From: Mycolicibacterium wolinskyi
GTDB taxonomy: Bacteria > Actinomycetota > Actinomycetes > Mycobacteriales > Mycobacteriaceae
Direction of reading: 5' to 3'
DNA length: 64,000 nucleotides
Assembly: GCF_002101965.1 (NCBI RefSeq)
Contig: NZ_LQQA01000005.1
Coordinates: 1-64,000 of the forward strand
Below are positions 62,672 through 64,000 of this stretch, one piece after another (the stretch's first letter is position 1; each line of letters opens with the position of its first letter). Under the pieces are notes generated by a model. It had not been told where the DNA came from. It saw only the letters and a list, made by a program, of their open reading frames with translations, and did no database searches. The position numbers were made by a program, and so were the translations under genes.

Positions 62672-64000
62672 CGCGCGATCGCCCACACCGGGTCGGGGCA
62701 TTCGGTGCCCTCGGCTGACAGCTGGCGCTTGATCACCTTGAAGGTCTCCGTGCGGGGCAGTGCGGTACCGACCCGCACGTAGGACGGCCACTGCTTGGGC
62801 CCGAGGTCGGTCTGCTCATGCAGAAACTGCCGGAACTTGTCCGGATCGAACTCCGTGCCTGCGGCGAGCACGAGCGCGGCCATCACCCGATCACCGACTG
62901 CCGGGTCGGGGATCGGGTACACCGCGGCTTCCACGACGTCGGGATAGCGCATCAGAATACGTTCGATCGGTGCGGTGCCAAGGTTTTCGCCGTCGACGCG
63001 CATCCAGTCGCCGAGCCTGCCTGCGAAGTACACGTAGCCGTCCTCGTCGCGGTACGCGAGGTCGCCGGTGTGGTAGACGCCGCCTGCCATTCGCTGCGCC
63101 TCGGCGTCGGGATCGTTGTAGTAGCCCCGAAACCAGCCGCGCCCAGTGGGATTCACGAGCTCCCCGACGACCCCGGGTGGGCACGGCTCGCCGGTCTCCA
63201 CATCGACGATGGCGACCTCATCGGTCAGCGGGCCCAGTGAACCCTCCGGGGTGCCCGGGGCCCGGGCGATTGCCACACCGCCTTCGGTCGAACCGAAGCC
63301 GTCGACCACCACGACGCCGAATCGCTTCGCGAACCGGTCCAGGTCTCGCGGCGCACCCTCGTTGCCGTACAGGATCTTCAGCGGATTGTCGGCGTCGTCC
63401 GGCCGCGGTTCGGTCGCCAGGATGTAGGACAGTGGTTTGCCGACATAGTTCGCGTACGTCGCACCGTACCGGCGCACGTCGTCGATGAATCCCGACGCGG
63501 AGAACTTGCGCCGCAACGCGATCGAGGCGCCCGCCGCGACCGCGACGGCCCAACCCGCCATGATCGCGTTGGAATGGAACAGTGGCATCGACAGATAGGC
63601 GGTGTCGGCGGGGCCGAGTCCGAACCGGTCGGCCAGCATGCGGCCGGGAAACGCCACCTTGTCGTGGGTCACCCGGACCGCTTTGGGCTCACCGCTCGTG
63701 CCGGACGTGAAGATCAGCATGAACAGGTCGTCGGGCGACGGGTCGGCGAAGGCCACCGGGGTGCCCGCATGTGACGCGAGTTCGGCTGCCCAGCCTTCCG
63801 ATTCGACGTCGATGTAGTCGACACCCGGCGGTACGAGGCCGGCATCGTCGGCCAGCACGAGCTGGCAATCGGCCCGTTCGATGTCGCGGATCAGCGCATC
63901 GCCGCGCCGGGTGGGGTTGAGCCCCACGGGCACCAATCCGGTCAACCCGGCCGCCACCAGCAGGCTGGAGAAGAACGGCGTGTTGCCGAGCAGCACCCCG
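62668..64000 (-). CDS. fadD17: Acyl-CoA synthetase, FadD17-like, 5' end outside the window
   Basis: The frame stays open to the end of the window, so the N-terminus is missing. The visible 443 residues contain the ATP-binding MLIFTSGTSGEPKAVRVTHD, FGSTEGGVAIA, VYHTGDLAYRDEDGYVYFAG and an ERILMRYPDVVEAAVYPIPD hinge region, and near the end TETFKVIKRQL with the catalytic lysine. The sequence resembles FadD17, which activates shortened steroid side-chain acids in sterol catabolism. In M. tuberculosis fadD17 is followed by fadE26/fadE27; those would lie beyond 64000 or elsewhere. Confidence 0.85.
   Translation of the reverse strand, partial: GVLLGNTPFFSSLLVAAGLTGLVPVGLNPTRRGDALIRDIERADCQLVLADDAGLVPPGVDYIDVESEGWAAELASHAGTPVAFADPSPDDLFMLIFTSGTSGEPKAVRVTHDKVAFPGRMLADRFGLGPADTAYLSMPLFHSNAIMAGWAVAVAAGASIALRRKFSASGFIDDVRRYGATYANYVGKPLSYILATEPRPDDADNPLKILYGNEGAPRDLDRFAKRFGVVVVDGFGSTEGGVAIARAPGTPEGSLGPLTDEVAIVDVETGEPCPPGVVGELVNPTGRGWFRGYYNDPDAEAQRMAGGVYHTGDLAYRDEDGYVYFAGRLGDWMRVDGENLGTAPIERILMRYPDVVEAAVYPIPDPAVGDRVMAALVLAAGTEFDPDKFRQFLHEQTDLGPKQWPSYVRVGTALPRTETFKVIKRQLSAEGTECPDPVWAIAR

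Overview
The window looks like chromosomal DNA of a mycobacterium, probably an environmental, rapidly growing Mycolicibacterium-type species. The evidence is a GC-rich sequence, frequent GTG and TTG starts, a MAS-type lipid polyketide synthase with a FadD23-like fatty acyl-AMP ligase, and a recognisable copy of the KstR-controlled sterol catabolism locus (kshA, ltp3/ltp4, cyp142, echA19, fadD19, fadD17-like). Family assignments and comparisons with M. tuberculosis Rv genes come from recognition, not from a search.

Region 1 (1-13.6 kb) is a lipopeptide- or lipid-type biosynthetic island. It holds the carrier-protein/thioesterase end of a nonribosomal peptide synthetase, a convergent GAP/Sap-like membrane protein, a 2109-residue reducing polyketide synthase (KS-AT-DH-ER-KR-ACP), the chaperone gene htpG, a fatty acyl-AMP ligase and an alpha/beta hydrolase.

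Region 2 (13.6-17.7 kb) has an IclR-family regulator divergent from a three-gene operon resembling Rv3531c-Rv3530c-Rv3529c. A perfect KstR-type operator lies between them.

Region 3 (17.8-40.05 kb) is the most striking part. It is an apparently complete Wzx/Wzy-type exopolysaccharide locus, placed exactly where M. tuberculosis has only Rv3528c. It encodes a bifunctional UDP-xylose synthase/UDP-glucose dehydrogenase fusion, GDP-mannose dehydratase, GDP-fucose synthase, a perosamine-synthase-like aminotransferase, an initiating phosphoglycosyltransferase and two glycosyltransferases. It also encodes a Wzx-like flippase, a Wzy-like polymerase, a Wzz/tyrosine autokinase, two paralogous acyltransferase-SGNH proteins, a left-handed beta-helix acyltransferase, a Gfo/Idh/MocA plus FAD oxidoreductase pair, a polysaccharide-lyase-like lipoprotein and an esterase lipoprotein.

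Region 4 (40.6-56.7 kb) is the sterol locus. It has an Rv3527-like gene, kshA, a gamma-carbonic anhydrase, small isomerase-like and F420-type genes, ltp3, ltp4, a tandem DUF35 partner, another F420-type oxidoreductase, a decarboxylase-like gene, cyp142, echA19, fadD19 and a nitronate-monooxygenase-like flavoprotein. Four more KstR-type operators sit at its divergent promoters. A palindromic repeat element lies between cyp142 and a nitroreductase gene.

Region 5 (56.7-64 kb) is ordinary accessory metabolism: a DinB-like protein, a GabD2-like aldehyde dehydrogenase, a VOC protein, AraC and TetR regulators, an epimerase, an old-yellow-enzyme homologue and the 3' part of a fadD17-like ligase. No tRNA, rRNA, CRISPR array, insertion sequence or phage gene was seen.
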